Shown in pieces: positions 50,022-57,596 of a stretch of 64,000 nucleotides of DNA. The DNA lies in the NCBI RefSeq assembly GCF_947487305.1, contig NZ_CANKWH010000017.1, forward strand, positions 1 through 64,000, read 5' to 3'. Positions within the stretch are counted from its first letter, which is position 1. Each line of letters begins with the position of its first letter. The stretch comes from an uncultured Paracoccus sp. (GTDB lineage: Bacteria; Pseudomonadota; Alphaproteobacteria; Rhodobacterales; Rhodobacteraceae). The notes below the pieces were generated by a model. The model worked only from the letters and a program-made list of their open reading frames with translations, had not been told where the DNA came from and did not search any database. The position numbers were made by a program, and so were the translations under genes.

Positions 50022-50707
50022 GCCAGAAGTCGTGCCTGCGCCCGGCGCGCCAGAATTTCAGAGATGATGACCGCGCCCACCGCAATCAGGATCGACATCA
50101 GCACCAATCGCGACGCCGCTGTTTCGCCGCCGGGAACCTGCAGCAGCGAAAAGATCGCAAGCGGCAGGGTCTGGGTCTGGCCCGGGATATTGGCGACGAA
50201 GGTGATGGTCGCCCCGAACTCTCCCATGGCCTTGGCGAAGCCGAGGGCGCCGCCTGCGATGATTCCCGGCAGGATCAGCGGCAATGTCACGGTCCAGAAG
50301 ACCGAGAGACGACCGGCGCCAAGTGTCAGGGCGGTCTGCTCGAGCCGTGGATCGACCGCTTCGAACCCGAGGCGAATGGCCCGGACCATCAGGGGAAATG
50401 CCATGACCCCAGCGGCGATGGCCGCCCCGGTCCAGTGAAAGGCCGGAGACATGCCGATCCGATCCAGAAAGCCGCCGAGGGGCGCATTACGCGAAAAGGT
50501 CATCAGCAGAAGGTGCCCCGTTACCACTGGCGGCAGGACCAGCGGCAGATGCGTTGCCGCGCTGAGAAGTCCATGCCCGGGAAAGCGTTTGCGGGCCAAG
50601 AGCCAGGCCATGCCGATGGCAAGTGGCAGGCCGAAGAGGCTGGCGACGGTCGCAACCCGCAAGGACAGCGCAACCGCCTGCCATTCCTCCGGGCCGAGCC
50701 AGCTCAT
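50018..50707 (-). CDS. modB: Molybdate ABC transporter permease ModB
   Basis: A 229-residue permease with about five to six hydrophobic helices and the EAA-type loop EQTALTLGAGRLSVFWTVTLPLI. It works with ModA and ModC in molybdate import. It overlaps modA and modC by 4 bases each. Confidence 0.94.
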   Translation of the reverse strand: MSWLGPEEWQAVALSLRVATVASLFGLPLAIGMAWLLARKRFPGHGLLSAATHLPLVLPPVVTGHLLLMTFSRNAPLGGFLDRIGMSPAFHWTGAAIAAGVMAFPLMVRAIRLGFEAVDPRLEQTALTLGAGRLSVFWTVTLPLILPGIIAGGALGFAKAMGEFGATITFVANIPGQTQTLPLAIFSLLQVPGGETAASRLVLMSILIAVGAVIISEILARRAQARLLA

Positions 50708-51441
50708 GTCAGAGGGTCAAAGCCATTGGCGGTGAAGATCGAGGTGGCCCCGGGCGAGGACAGGCCGTCGAGGAAGGCCCTGGCCGCTGGCTTGTCCGAG
50801 GTCAGCGCCGCCGGATAGGTGATCGGATCGTGGCTCTCGGCCGGAAAGGTATAGACCGCCGTGACCTTCGGCTCGGCGATGGCGTCGCTGGCATAGGTGA
50901 TGCCATAGGGCGCGGCGCCGGTGGCGACCAGTGCCAGGGCGGCGCGCACATTGTCGGATTGCGCGACATGCGGTTCCAGCGCGGTCCAAAGGTTCAGCGA
51001 GTTCAGCGCCTGCTTGCCATACTGGCCGGCAGGCACCGAATCGACCAGCGCCATGGCCAGCTTGCCGCCACTAAGCATCGCAACCGGATCGGCGGGCAGG
51101 TCTGTCATCGGCTCGACCGTGCCATGGGCGATGAGGATCAGGCTGTTGCCCAAAACGTCCCTGCGGCTGCCGTCCTGCACCAGCCCGGCCTTTTCAATCT
51201 CGTCCATCCACGGGATCGAGGCCGAGATGAACAGGTCAGCGGGCGCGCCTTCAACGATCTGACGGGCCAAGGCCGAGGAGCCGCCATAGGAGACCAGCAC
51301 CTCGTCGCCGGTTTCGGCCTGCCAGTCGGCGGCGATCCGGTCCAGCGCGGTCTTGAGGCTGGCGGCGGCGAAGACATTGATCTGCTCGGCCTGGGCCGGC
51401 AGGGCGAGAAGGAGAGCGAGGGCGAGAGGCGTCAGGCGCAT
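50704..51441 (-). CDS. modA: Molybdate-binding protein ModA
   Basis: A 245-residue periplasmic binding protein with a signal peptide (ALLLALPAQAEQ). NVFAAASLKTALD, SYGGSSALARQIVEGAPADLFISA and the C-terminal FLDGLSSPGATSIFTANGF are family signatures. GGAG lies six bases before the ATG and directly borders the candidate operator. Confidence 0.95.
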   Translation of the reverse strand: MRLTPLALALLLALPAQAEQINVFAAASLKTALDRIAADWQAETGDEVLVSYGGSSALARQIVEGAPADLFISASIPWMDEIEKAGLVQDGSRRDVLGNSLILIAHGTVEPMTDLPADPVAMLSGGKLAMALVDSVPAGQYGKQALNSLNLWTALEPHVAQSDNVRAALALVATGAAPYGITYASDAIAEPKVTAVYTFPAESHDPITYPAALTSDKPAARAFLDGLSSPGATSIFTANGFDPLT

Positions 51442-51450
51442 GGCGAGCTC

Positions 51451-51475
51451 CGATATGTCTCAACGGACATAACCG
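51451..51475. promoter_or_regulatory. Candidate ModE-type operator upstream of modA
   Basis: CGATATGTC-TCAAC-GGACATAACCG is an imperfect inverted repeat (GACATA arms) in the 57-bp gap between the ModE-like gene and modA. It abuts the modA ribosome-binding site. It resembles the TATA-rich dyads bound by ModE proteins. Confidence 0.45.
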
Positions 51476-51498
51476 CCTGCCGCGCGACGGGGCAAGGG

Positions 51499-51870
51499 TT
51501 ATTTTCCATCGGATATATCGGCCAGAAGCGCACTGATCCCGGCGATATCGCCCCGGGCATCCTCGGCCAGCATCGCCTCGAGTCCGCGGAAATGCGCCAG
51601 CACCGCCTGCCCGGTGGGGGTCAGCGACGCGCCGCCGCCGCCCGCGCCACCACGGCTGCTGTCGACCAGCGGCGCGGCAAAGGCGGCGTTCATTTCTTCC
51701 ACCAGCGACCACGCACGCTTGTAGCTCATCTTCATCCGCCGCCCCGCCGCCGAGATCGAACCCAGTTCGGCTATCCCAGCCAGAAGATCGGCCTTGCCCG
51801 GCCCAAGCACCAGCCCGCGGCCGAAATCGAGGCGCAGTCTGATCCGGGGAAAGGCGCTGTCGGTCGGCAT
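51499..51870 (-). CDS. ModE-type winged-helix regulator lacking the molybdate-binding domain
   Basis: A 123-residue protein equal to the N-terminal DNA-binding domain of ModE: LLAGIAELGSISAAGRRMKM, SYKRAWSLVEEMN, GGGGASLTPTGQAVLAHFR. The C-terminal di-Mop domain that senses molybdate in E. coli ModE is absent, so sensing must differ or occur through a partner such as ModC. It is the first gene of modE-like/modABC. ATG at 51870 is preferred. Confidence 0.88.
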   Translation of the reverse strand: MPTDSAFPRIRLRLDFGRGLVLGPGKADLLAGIAELGSISAAGRRMKMSYKRAWSLVEEMNAAFAAPLVDSSRGGAGGGGASLTPTGQAVLAHFRGLEAMLAEDARGDIAGISALLADISDGK

Positions 51871-51972
51871 GGGGCGCATCTTCACCAAGCGTCACAACCG
51901 AAAGCAAGGGGTTTCCGCAGGGCAAAGTGGTGGTTAGGTTGCCGCCATCATATGTTGTTGGGGGAAATTCAC

Positions 51973-53148
51973 ATGAGCGATATCGTCATCCTGTCCGGTG
52001 CGCGCACCGCCATTGGCACCTTCGGGGGCAGCCTCGCTGCCACGCCGCCGATCGATCTGGCCGCCACCGTCACCAAGGCCGCGATCGAGCGCGCCGGCCT
52101 GACCCCCGACCAGATCGGCAATGTGGTCTTTGGCCATGTCATCAACACCGAACCCCGCGACATGTATCTGAGCCGAGTGGCCATGCTGGATGCCGGCGTT
52201 CCTGACACCACCCCGGCGATGAACGTGAACCGGCTGTGCGGCTCGGGCGCGCAGGCCATCGTCTCGGCGGTGCAGTCGCTGGAACTGGGCGATGCCGATT
52301 TCGCCGTGGCGGGTGGCGCCGAAAGCATGAGCCGCGCGCCCTATGCGGTGCCCTCCGCGCGCTTTGGCGCCAAGATGGGCGACCAGAAGATGCTGGATAT
52401 GATGACCGGCGCGCTGACCTGCCCGATGGGCACCGGCCATATGGGTGTGACGGCGGAAAACGTTGCCGCCGAGAACCAGATCACTCGCGAGATGCAGGAC
52501 GAATTCGCGCTGGAATCGCAAAAGCGCGCGGCGGCTGCGATTGCGGGCGGGTATTTCAAGGAGCAGATCGTTCCGGTCGAGATCAAGGGCCGCAAGGGGC
52601 CGCAGGTCTTTGACACGGACGAGCATCCCAAGGAAACCAGCCTCGAGAAACTTGCCGGGCTGAAGACCGTGTTCCAGAAGGACGGCACGGTGACGGCGGG
52701 TAATGCCAGCGGCATCAATGACGGCGCTGCGGCGATCGTGCTGGCGCGGGCGGAAGCCGCCGAGGCCGCCGGGCTGAAACCCCGCGCGAAGGTGCTGGGC
52801 TATGCCGTGGCCGGGGTGCCGGCGCGGATCATGGGCATCGGGCCGATCCCGGCGGTGCAGAAGCTGATGGAGAAGACCGGCCTGAAGGTCGAGGACTTCG
52901 ATGTCATCGAATCGAATGAAGCTTTTGCCTCGCAGGCGCTGGCGGTCAGCAAGGAGCTGGGCTTCGACGCGGCCAAGGTGAACCCCAATGGCGGTGCCAT
53001 CGCGCTAGGCCACCCGGTCGGCGCGACCGGGGCGATCCTGACGGTCAAGGCGCTGTATGAGCTGGAGCGGACCGGCGGCAAGATCGGCCTGATTACCATG
53101 TGCATCGGCGGCGGTCAGGGCATCGCCGTGGCGATCGAGCGGGTCTGA
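51973..53148 (+). CDS. Acetyl-CoA C-acyltransferase (thiolase)
   Basis: A 391-residue biosynthetic-type thiolase that condenses or cleaves acyl-CoA. NVNRLCGSGAQAIVSA holds the nucleophilic Cys, ALGHPVGATGA the His, and TMCIGGGQGIA the second Cys. IVILSGARTAIGTFGGSLA is the standard N-terminus. It could serve PHA synthesis (PhaA/BktB-like) or acyl-CoA breakdown. It stands alone, with a terminator downstream. Confidence 0.93.
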   Translation: MSDIVILSGARTAIGTFGGSLAATPPIDLAATVTKAAIERAGLTPDQIGNVVFGHVINTEPRDMYLSRVAMLDAGVPDTTPAMNVNRLCGSGAQAIVSAVQSLELGDADFAVAGGAESMSRAPYAVPSARFGAKMGDQKMLDMMTGALTCPMGTGHMGVTAENVAAENQITREMQDEFALESQKRAAAAIAGGYFKEQIVPVEIKGRKGPQVFDTDEHPKETSLEKLAGLKTVFQKDGTVTAGNASGINDGAAAIVLARAEAAEAAGLKPRAKVLGYAVAGVPARIMGIGPIPAVQKLMEKTGLKVEDFDVIESNEAFASQALAVSKELGFDAAKVNPNGGAIALGHPVGATGAILTVKALYELERTGGKIGLITMCIGGGQGIAVAIERV

Positions 53149-53177
53149 TTCCGCCCGCCGAGGGCGTGCAACAAGCG

Positions 53178-53210
53178 AACGCCGCGTCGGGCAACACCCG
53201 GCGCGGCGTT
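53178..53210 (+). terminator. Hairpin terminator of the thiolase gene
   Basis: AACGCCGCGTCGGG pairs with CCCGGCGCGGCGTT across a CAACA loop, a 14-bp stem with one G-T pair, 30 bases after the thiolase stop. The following tract is only weakly T-rich. Confidence 0.7.
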
Positions 53211-53301
53211 GTCATTTCGGCCAGCAATTGCGGGGAATCTGGCTGCACAGGGCGTGCACTGCGGGTGCACAGGGCATTCACAGCGCGTACACCGATTGCG
53301 C

Positions 53302-53667
53302 TCAGCGATCCTCGCGCGCCGCGAGGACATGCTCCTGCCCCCATTCCCGCAAAGCCAGCAGGATCGGAGCCAGCGCCTGCCCCTTGGCGGTCAACTCGTA
53401 TTCGACCTTGGGCGGCACGACGGCATGGACGGTGCGGGTCAGGATGCCGTCAGCCTCGAGCTCACGCAGTTGATTGGTCAGCGTCCGTTGGGTGATCGAC
53501 CCGACCGCGCGGCGGATCTCGCCAAAGCGCAGCTTGCCGCCCAGCAGGTGGAAGAGGATGACCCCCTTCCACTTGCCGCCAATGACTTCCAGCGCGCCCT
53601 CGACGGCGCAGCCGCGAGACTGGTCATAGCTTTGGAAGCGGCGGGCGCGGGTGGGTGTGGTATCCAT
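53302..53667 (-). CDS. HxlR-family transcriptional regulator
   Basis: A 121-residue winged-helix regulator with the HxlR signatures GCAVEGALEVIGGKWKGVIL, RFGEIRRAVGSITQRTLTNQL, LRELEADGILTRT and VPPKVEYELTAKGQAL. It is divergent from the flavin-linked PNPOx-like gene across 112 bp, a common HxlR arrangement. The effector is unknown; some HxlR members sense electrophiles or quinones through a Cys at this position (Cys15). Confidence 0.92.
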   Translation of the reverse strand: MDTTPTRARRFQSYDQSRGCAVEGALEVIGGKWKGVILFHLLGGKLRFGEIRRAVGSITQRTLTNQLRELEADGILTRTVHAVVPPKVEYELTAKGQALAPILLALREWGQEHVLAAREDR

Positions 53668-53779
53668 CGGGACAGTATGTACCAGAAAGCTGCGTTCTTG
53701 CGGAATGGATACGGCGGGCTCAGATGAATCGCATCACCGAAACGCGCCCCTGCGCAACGCGCCGCAGCCCGGAGGTTCC

Positions 53780-54418
53780 ATGTCTGATTTCGACCGCTCG
53801 CCCGATGGCCTTGCCTTCTCGCCCGCCGTTCAGGCGGTGCAAGCGCGGCGGGGGTCGCGCCGCCTGTTCGAGGCCGCGCAATGGCCGATCGACATCTCGC
53901 CCGATCTGGAAAGCTTCATCGCCGCGCAGCGCAGCGTGTTTCTGGCCACGGCCAGCGCCGAGGGGCGGCCCTATGTCCAGCATCGCGGCGGTCCGCCGGG
54001 TTTCATCAGGCTGCTGGACAGCCGCACGATCGGCATGGCCGACCTGCGCGGCAACCGGCAATATATCTCACTGGGGAACCTGTCCGAGAACGACCGGGTC
54101 GAACTGTTCCTGATCGACTACATGCGCCGGCAGCGGGTGAAGATCTGGGGCCGGGGCCGGATGGTCGAGGATGACCCGGCGCTGGTCGCGCGGCTGCTGC
54201 CCGAGGGGGGACGGGCGGATCGGGCGCTGGTGATCGCGGTCGAGGCCTGGGACGTGAACTGCGCGCAACACATCCCGCAACGGTTCGAGGCCGAGGATGT
54301 GGCGCGGGCGCTCGCCGCGCGCGAGGCGCGGATTGCCGACCTGGAGCGCGAGGTGGCGGTGTTGCAGCAGCAGCTGTCGGTGCGGGAGGTGTGCGGGGAT
54401 GATTTGTGGGAGGGGTAG
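53780..54418 (+). CDS. Pyridoxamine 5'-phosphate oxidase-family (flavin-binding split-barrel) protein
   Basis: A 212-residue protein with an FMN/F420-binding split-barrel core: FIAAQRSVFLATASAEGRPYVQHRGGPPGFIRLLD (about 50-84), GNRQYISLGNL and RVKIWGRGRMVEDD. A C-terminal helix (IADLEREVAVLQQQL) may form a coiled coil. ATG at 53780 follows GGAGG. It is probably controlled by the divergent HxlR regulator; the substrate is unknown. Confidence 0.87.
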   Translation: MSDFDRSPDGLAFSPAVQAVQARRGSRRLFEAAQWPIDISPDLESFIAAQRSVFLATASAEGRPYVQHRGGPPGFIRLLDSRTIGMADLRGNRQYISLGNLSENDRVELFLIDYMRRQRVKIWGRGRMVEDDPALVARLLPEGGRADRALVIAVEAWDVNCAQHIPQRFEAEDVARALAAREARIADLEREVAVLQQQLSVREVCGDDLWEG

Positions 54419-54478
54419 GGGTGCGATTGGGGTGTGCGGGAATCTACTTCTTGCGGTGAGCCGAAGTGTTGGCTTGGG

Positions 54479-54492
54479 GCGTGCGAGCACGC
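54479..54492. repeat. Perfect palindrome upstream of the orphan gene
   Basis: GCGTGCGAGCACGC is a perfect palindrome. It resembles short REP-like units of high-GC alphaproteobacterial intergenic regions. A 7-bp inverted repeat (TTGCTTG/CAAGCAA) follows at 54502-54532. Confidence 0.4.
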
Positions 54493-54570
54493 ACCCTACG
54501 GTTGCTTGCAAAATAACTTGGCGCACAAGCAAGCTTTGCTCATTATGCACATGTCGAATTCGCAGGGTCG

Positions 54571-55686
54571 ATGCACATGTCGCAGCCAGACACAGCAGTC
54601 TTTGAAAAAGCAATTTCGGAACTTATTGTCCCAACCGATGGGTACTGGCCGCGACCTTGGTTCACCGAACATGACCCCATGAGCTGCAATTTGCTGCTCG
54701 TCGGTGCAAGCTCCGCCAAGCCCTTTGCCGTGGCGAGTTTACCGGAAAAGGGCGAATTTCTTGACGCTCATTTTAATCGCAACGGTTCAAGCTGCCGCGC
54801 CCTTTACGACCGACTAGTTGATGCTCCATCGCGGACACGCCGCAACATCGACAGGGCGATGGGCTTGTTGGAGGAAGTTGGATGGAGGGTAATGCAGACG
54901 AATGTGACATGCGCGAGTGCACCGGTTGACAGTGCGGTTTCGAGAAACGCTCGGAAACAAGGCACCGAGATATTCAGGGTGATCGTCGAGAGGGTGCCTT
55001 GGAAGGCGATGGTGGTTTTCGGCGCTGGCGCGGCCAAGAGATTTGGCAAGGCGCTTCGCATTACTATTCCCGCACCGGCCGATCTGATGGTCGAGCTCAC
55101 GGCCGAACCACGCCTCACTTCATTTGACGGCCGGCCAGTGCTGTTTATTCCGACCTTAGCCCAACCCGGCTACCGCTCAACGGTCTGGCCTTATCTGGAG
55201 CGCTGTATTCCTTTGCTGTCCAACTCCGGAGAATCTATGAAATCCAACAGTTTGCGGGTGCACGCTTCAAGAAAGGAAATTGTACCGATTGGTTCGGAAG
55301 AGAGGATTGGAAAGAAGATGAATACGGTTTCAGTCGTTTCACTTGTACTCGGTGGGCGCGCTGTAAAAGTTGCAGCTGAGGGCTTGGACCTCATCCGAAA
55401 AGATCATCCCGAGCTAGTTCTGGAACCCGGGAAATCTCAGGTAAGTATTTGGCTTCCCCTGAAGGGAAAGAACGATCGCCGATTTCGTTTAGTGCGCTCC
55501 GGACAGAAGGCAGACCTGCTTATCCACCGCGATGTGGTAGCTCGATTCCCCGAGACAGCTGACAAGTCTGACCTGGTTCCGCATACCAACGAAGACCTTT
55601 TCCGCTTCTTTGAGGACAACGAGAGAAAGGTGCGGGAAATAATGTCGGCCGCGAGGGCTGCAATGAACTCACTTATGCAAAACTGA
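54571..55686 (+). CDS. Orphan protein with a uracil-DNA-glycosylase-like N-half
   Basis: A 371-residue protein on AT-richer DNA than its neighbours. Residues 38-160 resemble the UDG fold loosely: CNLLLVGASSA at the first strand, QTNVTCASAP, and FRVIVERVPWKAMVVFGAGAAKRF near the usual helix-strand-helix. Catalytic residues cannot be confirmed. Residues 230-371 look like a second, unrecognised domain. A 12-bp direct repeat (ATGCACATGTCG) at 54545 and 54571 spans its start, so initiation at 54577 is also possible. Confidence 0.55.
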   Translation: MHMSQPDTAVFEKAISELIVPTDGYWPRPWFTEHDPMSCNLLLVGASSAKPFAVASLPEKGEFLDAHFNRNGSSCRALYDRLVDAPSRTRRNIDRAMGLLEEVGWRVMQTNVTCASAPVDSAVSRNARKQGTEIFRVIVERVPWKAMVVFGAGAAKRFGKALRITIPAPADLMVELTAEPRLTSFDGRPVLFIPTLAQPGYRSTVWPYLERCIPLLSNSGESMKSNSLRVHASRKEIVPIGSEERIGKKMNTVSVVSLVLGGRAVKVAAEGLDLIRKDHPELVLEPGKSQVSIWLPLKGKNDRRFRLVRSGQKADLLIHRDVVARFPETADKSDLVPHTNEDLFRFFEDNERKVREIMSAARAAMNSLMQN

Positions 55687-55736
55687 GCAGGGTCGCCTCC
55701 TGAGATAGGTGGCAAGGCTTGCCCCCCAAAATGAAA

Positions 55737-55761
55737 CGGGCCGCCCGAAGCAAGCGGCCCG
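55737..55761 (-). terminator. Terminator of the small minus-strand transcript
   Basis: On the minus strand CGGGCCGC-loop-GCGGCCCG has an 8-bp perfect stem followed by a T-rich tract (TTTCATTTT). It ends the candidate small transcript. Confidence 0.7.
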
Positions 55762-55843
55762 CGAGTTCCACGGAGATGGTCCGGTTAGGGATGGATAAGA
55801 TCCGTCCGGTCCCAATCAGGGTTTACGACCTTCAGGGCTGCCC

Positions 55844-55900
55844 TCAGGCCACGGCCCCCCTGACTGTTCCGACACCTCTCTCCAATATCACTCTCGACAC
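55844..55900 (-). CDS. Short open frame with near-perfect Shine-Dalgarno
   Basis: GTG at 55900 to TGA at 55844 encodes 18 residues (MSRVILERGVGTVRGAVA). AAAGGAGGTG ends five bases upstream, closer to a full anti-16S match than any other start I noted in the window. The peptide is basic. It could be a leader or a microprotein; no family is recognised. Confidence 0.4.
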   Translation of the reverse strand: MSRVILERGVGTVRGAVA

Positions 55901-55967
55901 TGGACCACCTCCTTTCAATTGGTTGCCGTTATGACTGAAAGGGTGCCACAGTTTCGAAATCTGTCAA

Positions 55968-56579
55968 TCAGATTTCTTGAGTCTTGCTCAACAAATTGTT
56001 GACGATGACGCGATAGGGCACAAGGGCAAGTATGGCCTGCGCCAGCTTGACCAGCCAGTCGGCGGCGGCAAGCGACACCCAGAGCGGCGCCTGCGGGCCC
56101 ATGCCCAGAAGTGGCAGGGACTCGTTGGCCCAGCTGACGTCATCGCCGGGGCTGATGAAGCTGAGCCCGCCGGCAAAGGCGATCGAGAAGAAGATCAGCG
56201 TGTCGGTGGCCGAGCCGACCAGCGTCGAGGCCAGCGGCGCGCGCCACCAGCTGCCGTCGCGCAGACGGTTGAAGATGGTCACGTCCAGCAGCTGTGCGGT
56301 CAGGAAGGCGAGGCCCGAGGCCAGCGCGATCCTGAGCGTCGTGACGCCTGCGCCGGCGGCGACCAGCGAGCAGGCGACGCCGATGACAAAGCCCGACAGC
56401 ACCACCCGGCGGGCGGCACCGGCACCATAGACGCGGTTCATCACATCGGTGACGAGGAAGGCGATGGGGTAGCTGATCGCGCCCCAGGTCAGCCAGTTGC
56501 CCAGCTGGTGCTGGACAAGGATGTTCGAGGCCACGACGATTGCGGCCATGGCAAGGATGCCGGGGAAGTAACGGGTCAT
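55968..56579 (-). CDS. Queuosine precursor transporter (YhhQ/VUT family)
   Basis: A 203-residue membrane protein with six hydrophobic helices. GAISYPIAFLVTDVMNRVYGAGAARRVVLSGF is the VUT/COG1738 signature, and LAFLTAQLLDVTIFNRLRD and STLVGSATDTLIFFSIAF are conserved. It takes up preQ0 or preQ1 for tRNA queuosine modification. No preQ1 riboswitch is visible. The stop lies just beyond the small transcript. Confidence 0.9.
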   Translation of the reverse strand: MTRYFPGILAMAAIVVASNILVQHQLGNWLTWGAISYPIAFLVTDVMNRVYGAGAARRVVLSGFVIGVACSLVAAGAGVTTLRIALASGLAFLTAQLLDVTIFNRLRDGSWWRAPLASTLVGSATDTLIFFSIAFAGGLSFISPGDDVSWANESLPLLGMGPQAPLWVSLAAADWLVKLAQAILALVPYRVIVNNLLSKTQEI

Positions 56580-56636
56580 AGGGTTTCCGTTTTACAAGGT
56601 GGCGGAAGAACTCGGCCCGTCATCGGGCAGGGGCGC

Positions 56637-56665
56637 GCATACGCCCTGGACCCGGCGCTTGTCAA
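56637..56665 (-). promoter_or_regulatory. Candidate promoter of the queuosine-precursor transporter
   Basis: On the minus strand TTGACA (56660-56665) is followed by a 17-bp spacer and GTATGC (56637-56642). The spacing is ideal; the -10 match is partial. The gene starts about 58 bases downstream. Confidence 0.4.
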
Positions 56666-56687
56666 TGAAATGCGCCGGGGGCGCCGG

Positions 56688-57596
56688 TCACTCGCGCAGG
56701 CGGTATTCCACCAGCTCGGTGCGCTGGACGAAGAGGAAGTTGTCGTCCGAGATCATGGTCAGGCGGATGCCCTGCCCGTCGGACCAGACCGAGAGGCCTT
56801 CGAGATTGTCGTATTGCAGGGGGCGGGTGGTCAGCAGCACCTCGCCCGCGCTGATGCTGTCAGGGCCAAGGTCAAAGCGGCGGACGCGCGCGGCAAAACC
56901 GAGGATGCCGTGGAAACTGCGCTCGAGCAGGTAGAGCCGCCCGTCGGGGCCGATATCGGCACCCACCGGCAGCCAGTCGCCATCGCGCGAGATGGTGAAG
57001 GGCTGGTCCCATTTGTCGTTCCGATAGCGCAGCACCGGAAAGGGCCGTCCCTCGGCGCCCGAGCGTTCCGGCATGGTCAGCAGCGTCCCATCCGGCTGGA
57101 TGGCCAGCGCCTCCATCCCTGAATTCACCCGCATTCGCGCCTCGGGCGGGGGTTTGCGGATGCGCTTGGCCGGCTGGTCGGGCGTGTCATAGCGGGCAAG
57201 TCGGTCCAGCCCCTCGAAGCTGACCCAGATGGTGCCGTCCTGCGCCAGTGCCAGACCTTCGCTGTCGCCGGTGCGACCGGGGGGCAGGGGGTTGCCCTTG
57301 CTGTCGGTCAGGTGGCTGCGGCCGGCGATGTTCATTCCGCGAATTCGTCCCGAGGAATCGCGGTCGATACTCCCCCAATAAAGGAAGGCCCGGTCGGAGA
57401 GGGCATGGAAACCGTTGCCGTCATCACTGATCTCGAGACCGGAAAAGCCGCCGAAATCCGGGTCCTCCTGCGGCGAGGACCAGACATAGGTCGCGACATA
57501 GTCGAGACTGGCTGCCGCCGCGGGCGATGCCGCGGCCAGCAGGACAGTCAGGAATGTGCCGACGAGACCTAGCGCGCCGTGCCGATACGCTGACAT
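56688..57596 (-). CDS. Esterase-like/phytase-like beta-propeller protein, exported
   Basis: A 302-residue protein with an N-terminal signal peptide (cleavage near SPAAAAS). FGGFSGLEISDDGNGFHALSD, GDSEGLALAQDG and YDNLEGLSVW match the phytase-like PF13449 family, a six-bladed propeller of unknown substrate. Its ATG lies 28 bases inside the 3' end of mepA, so translation is probably coupled. Confidence 0.85.
   Translation of the reverse strand: MSAYRHGALGLVGTFLTVLLAAASPAAAASLDYVATYVWSSPQEDPDFGGFSGLEISDDGNGFHALSDRAFLYWGSIDRDSSGRIRGMNIAGRSHLTDSKGNPLPPGRTGDSEGLALAQDGTIWVSFEGLDRLARYDTPDQPAKRIRKPPPEARMRVNSGMEALAIQPDGTLLTMPERSGAEGRPFPVLRYRNDKWDQPFTISRDGDWLPVGADIGPDGRLYLLERSFHGILGFAARVRRFDLGPDSISAGEVLLTTRPLQYDNLEGLSVWSDGQGIRLTMISDDNFLFVQRTELVEYRLRE

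Larger units (their letters stand above)
55737..55945 (-). ncRNA. Candidate small transcript (sRNA or short mRNA)
   Basis: This intergenic stretch ends in a clear minus-strand terminator and holds a near-perfect Shine-Dalgarno sequence (AAAGGAGGTG at 55906-55915) but no normal gene. Internal complementarity (for example CAGGG/CCCTG and GGAT/ATCC pairs) suggests structure downstream of the short frame. The 5' end is not known. A TTGACA lies near 55961-55966 on the minus strand, with no good -10 hexamer. It may be a dual-function sRNA or a small-protein gene with a long 3' UTR. Confidence 0.5.

Noticed and set aside
54434..54682. An 82-codon frame upstream of the orphan UDG-like gene
   Set aside because: It overlaps the palindromic repeats and the start of the larger gene, with no ribosome-binding site or motif.
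55902..55916. A CCACCTCCTTTC sequence on the plus strand resembling the 3' end of 16S rRNA
   Set aside because: Only a dozen bases match; its complement is simply a strong Shine-Dalgarno in front of the 18-codon frame.
56580..56687. A possible preQ1 riboswitch upstream of the queuosine-precursor transporter
   Set aside because: No H-type pseudoknot or conserved preQ1 loop was found; only a promoter-like pair and a short GCCCG/CGGGC hairpin.
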